This document shows positions 61,927-64,000 of a stretch of 64,000 bases of DNA, piece by piece. The position numbers and the translations under genes are program-made. The stretch comes from Streptococcus chenjunshii (lineage in GTDB: Bacteria; Bacillota; Bacilli; Lactobacillales; Streptococcaceae), in contig NZ_CP031733.1 in assembly GCF_003086355.1 (NCBI RefSeq), forward strand, positions 2,046,001-2,110,000, given 5' to 3'. The notes under the pieces are model-generated. The model searched no databases, was not told the DNA's origin, and saw only the letters and a list, made by a program, of their open reading frames with translations. Each line of letters opens with the position of its first letter. Within the stretch, counting starts at the first letter, position 1.

Positions 61927-62637
61927 CTAGAGTGAATCCTCATCTGGATGCTTTCTGATATAAATCGCTGCATAAACGGCATCCACAATAACCGCTGTTA
62001 GGGTAGATGTCATCAAAACGCCCAAGAAAAGGCCAAAGGCATTTTGAAGATAGCCTGTCAGCAGAGGTGGGACAAACATCACGATCCCAAAGGTAATCAA
62101 AAAATTATTGACAAAGGCTCTCTTTTTATCTTTAGTGCCTCTTTGATTAAACTGCCACACTTTGCCTTGGTTTGTAGGCAGATAATACCAAGTGTATAGA
62201 CCGCAGAAAACAAGAAAGAGGAGCAAAATAGGGATAACGTAAAATAAAGTTAGAGGAGACTCGTAAATTCTCTTTGCATCAATAGTACTACCATTTGAAT
62301 CGGATACGAACATCATCAAGCCAATAAAGTCCAGCCACATCAGTACGGTCCAAGTAACTAAAGCAATCAAAACATAGGTTAAAGACTTAAACCGATTAAC
62401 AAGAGCATGGAAAAAGGAAAAGAGAATACTCACCACATTAACAATAATGCAAGCTAAGAAAGGACCCTTAATGAACCCTAGAGTATCACCTTGTCCCCAC
62501 CCGAAGAAAAAAAGGAGAGAAAAAGGCAAGCTAATCCAAGGGTAAATTTTGAGGTATCCTAGGCTGACACCATTTGTAAGCAAAGGTCCGTGATAGCGTT
62601 CTCTAGGACTTACTGCTGTTTGTTTTCTCTTTTTCAT
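61927..62637 (-). CDS. multi-spanning membrane immunity protein of LXG effector 4
   Basis: A 236-aa protein with six predicted membrane helices (PWISLPFSLLFFFGWG; GPFLACIIVNVVSILFSFF; LTYVLIALVTWTVLMWLDF; LFYVIPILLLFLVFCGLY; FLITFGIVMFVPPLLTG; LFLGVLMTSTLTAVIV) and charged ends. It overlaps the effector 4 stop by one base (TGATG). A polytopic immunity protein suits a pore-forming or membrane-acting toxin, as for the TelE/TipE pair; that comparison is inference. Confidence 0.72.
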   Translation of the reverse strand: MKKRKQTAVSPRERYHGPLLTNGVSLGYLKIYPWISLPFSLLFFFGWGQGDTLGFIKGPFLACIIVNVVSILFSFFHALVNRFKSLTYVLIALVTWTVLMWLDFIGLMMFVSDSNGSTIDAKRIYESPLTLFYVIPILLLFLVFCGLYTWYYLPTNQGKVWQFNQRGTKDKKRAFVNNFLITFGIVMFVPPLLTGYLQNAFGLFLGVLMTSTLTAVIVDAVYAAIYIRKHPDEDSL

Positions 62638-64000
62638 CAGCTAAACCACCCCGCTACTGTTTTTAAGCCACTGCCAATGGCATTTGTGGCGCTTTTTAAG
62701 CCATCCTTGGCTGCTTCTGTTACTGATTTACCTAAGCCAGGTATTTTCTGATCCATAAGCCATGAAATTCCCATACCAGCCGCAACTCCAACAACAGTTC
62801 CAACAGGTCCGCCAATCATGGTCCCGATAGCAGCACCAGTAGCGGCAGCACCGGCACCTGAAACAGTGTCAACTCCTTGATCAACCACAAAGTTTCGAAT
62901 CTTTTCTCCTACGGAAGAGCTCTTATCATCAAAGAAATTCTCCTTGATGTTGCCCCCAACATTTAGAACCGTTCCGACAGCACCAAGCCCTTTGGCTGCT
63001 TTTCCAACTTTTGTCAGTTTAGAAGCATCTTTCCAATTGAAATCGTCCCATACTTTCAGAGAAGACTTAAAGCCGCTCTTAGCCGAAGCCGCAGCGTCTC
63101 CAAGAGCATTTTCCCAACCTGTTGCCCTGACACCTCTGCCGATATTAGTCTTTTTAATATCGGCTTCTTCTCCCATAATTTCCTTAAATTTTTTTGCCCC
63201 CTTATTTGCATAAACACGGCCGTTGTTTCGATTGTAGAGGTTAATTTTGCCCGCTCGGACACGCCCTTTAGCATCAACATAAACATGGCGGCCGTTGATA
63301 AAACGCATCTCTCCCTTATAAGTGACATACTTATTATAAAGTGTTAGGGCTTTTTTACTTATACCAACTGGTTTTTTCCCTGAAATGAGCCAGTCTAAGG
63401 CTTCACTATAAGAGATTCCACATTCATCAGCCAATTCTTGAGCACACTGATCAATATCAGCTTCAGCAAGCTTAGCGTCTTTCGCTTCAACAACGGATTT
63501 ATCCAATGTTAGGCCTGGATGCTGCTTTTGATAGGCTTCTATTGCTCTGGCTTCTTCCTCAGTCAGTTCTTCTCCTTTCTGAACCTTGGCAATGGCCGAC
63601 TGATAATTCGTATAAGTCTCAAAATTCTCATTGATACTATCAGCCCACTGCAAATTCTCCTTACTCGGAATAGTAAAGGTGCCATTGAAAGCAGCGACGT
63701 CTGTCTGGAGCTGAGACAAACCGGTAGTGATATTAGTCTCCAAGTCCGAAATATCATCAAAAAATCCTGATGAAGCCGCATCATACTCCCGAAGCTTCCT
63801 CAGCTTTTCTTCCAGCTTCCCCTTCTCTGCCGTGTCGTCGTTTACAGCCGACTGCACAGAGGACTTGTTGGGATCATCTGCCTCCATCTTCCCCAATGTC
63901 GTATTATTGGCATCGATCGTCGATTGATAGGCTCTGATCTGCGCCGTTAGCGTATCCTCATCCAGATCCTCACTGCCAACATCCGAGCGGTAACGGTCGG
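62637..64000 (-). CDS. LXG-domain type VII secretion effector 4, glycine-zipper type (N-terminus beyond the right edge)
   Basis: The open frame continues to the right edge. The visible part has the shared LXG module, which ends near FTIPSKENLQW, an alpha-helical middle (KGEELTEEEARAIEAYQKQH), a patch with HVYVDAKGRV and NGRVYANKG repeats, and a C-terminus with a hydrophobic glycine zipper (GAAATGAAIGTMIGGPVG, then GVAAGMGISW). No nuclease or protease motif is seen. Membrane insertion or depolarisation is the likely action, as known for TelE-like toxins. The following gene is a polytopic immunity candidate. Confidence 0.82.
   Translation of the reverse strand, partial: DRYRSDVGSEDLDEDTLTAQIRAYQSTIDANNTTLGKMEADDPNKSSVQSAVNDDTAEKGKLEEKLRKLREYDAASSGFFDDISDLETNITTGLSQLQTDVAAFNGTFTIPSKENLQWADSINENFETYTNYQSAIAKVQKGEELTEEEARAIEAYQKQHPGLTLDKSVVEAKDAKLAEADIDQCAQELADECGISYSEALDWLISGKKPVGISKKALTLYNKYVTYKGEMRFINGRHVYVDAKGRVRAGKINLYNRNNGRVYANKGAKKFKEIMGEEADIKKTNIGRGVRATGWENALGDAAASAKSGFKSSLKVWDDFNWKDASKLTKVGKAAKGLGAVGTVLNVGGNIKENFFDDKSSSVGEKIRNFVVDQGVDTVSGAGAAATGAAIGTMIGGPVGTVVGVAAGMGISWLMDQKIPGLGKSVTEAAKDGLKSATNAIGSGLKTVAGWFS
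63659..64000. repeat. LXG 5' module, copy 4 (cut by the window edge)
   Basis: Nearly identical to copies 1-3 from CTTACTCGGAATAGTAAAGG to the right edge, and carries the intact CAACATCCGAGCGG. Confidence 0.9.

Overview
The window looks like the chromosome of a mutans-group Streptococcus. It has a 16S rRNA leader with tandem promoters, strong AGGAGG-type ribosome sites, a five-gene Opp peptide transporter, sufCDSUB, rgpG-mecA-uppP, ilvBHC with a separate ilvA, and the fakA/asp23/rpmB block. From memory the gene order from opp through suf, rgpG, mecA and uppP to ilv resembles S. mutans. No species is claimed.

Layout. 1-620: 5' end of a 16S gene running off the left edge, with its leader and two promoters. 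620-3853: a reverse-strand accessory group (SDR, alpha/beta hydrolase, quinone-oxidoreductase-like MDR, Rrf2 regulator). 3900-5400: an IS110-family element with a probable bridge-RNA region. 5936-11645: oppABCDF. 11789-13921: a D,D-carboxypeptidase and a lipoprotein. 14145-19388: the SUF Fe-S assembly operon. 19616-22577: rgpG, mecA, uppP. 22636-26986: a DUF2207 protein and an amino-acid ABC transporter. 27059-28791: a DUF2089-like pair and an SPFH protein. 29197-30447: ilvA. 30541-33868: a DUF4956 + VTC-domain operon next to a BlaI-like repressor and an M56 metallopeptidase, linked by matching operators. 34045-34412: a 105-bp tandem repeat. 34684-37941: ilvBHC under an exact CodY box. 38264-40691: fakA, asp23-like, rpmB. 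40969-42968: a WYL/VOC/GyrI-like operon. 43430-44842: an ISL3-family IS beside tRNA-Thr. 45138-51043: hydrolase/TetR pair, fba, and an ABC-2 exporter with LytTR and DUF3021 genes. 51569-51654: tRNA-Leu.

The right 11.5 kb (52.6-64 kb) is the most distinctive part. It is a reverse-strand array of type VIIb secretion (LXG) effectors with immunity genes. Four LXG genes share a nearly identical N-terminal module and then diverge. Three end in a related Asp-rich C-terminal domain that I compare to TelC, each followed by a membrane-anchored (TipC-like) immunity candidate. One of these three is broken by a one-base deletion. The fourth, cut by the right edge, ends in a glycine-zipper segment and is followed by two paralogous multi-spanning immunity candidates, with the decayed 3' end of another glycine-zipper toxin between them. 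Small accessory genes lie in the middle of the array. No secretion apparatus genes (essC, esaA and so on) are in the window.

A second notable system is the BlaI/M56 pair. The same operator (GACAnnnGTAGAAT) overlaps the -10 box of both its own promoter and that of the VTC-DUF4956 operon, and the M56 protein has an Asp-rich tail instead of a beta-lactam sensor. A dispersed intergenic repeat beginning AAGATACAAAGGCCG occurs at several sites, including between toxin cassettes.
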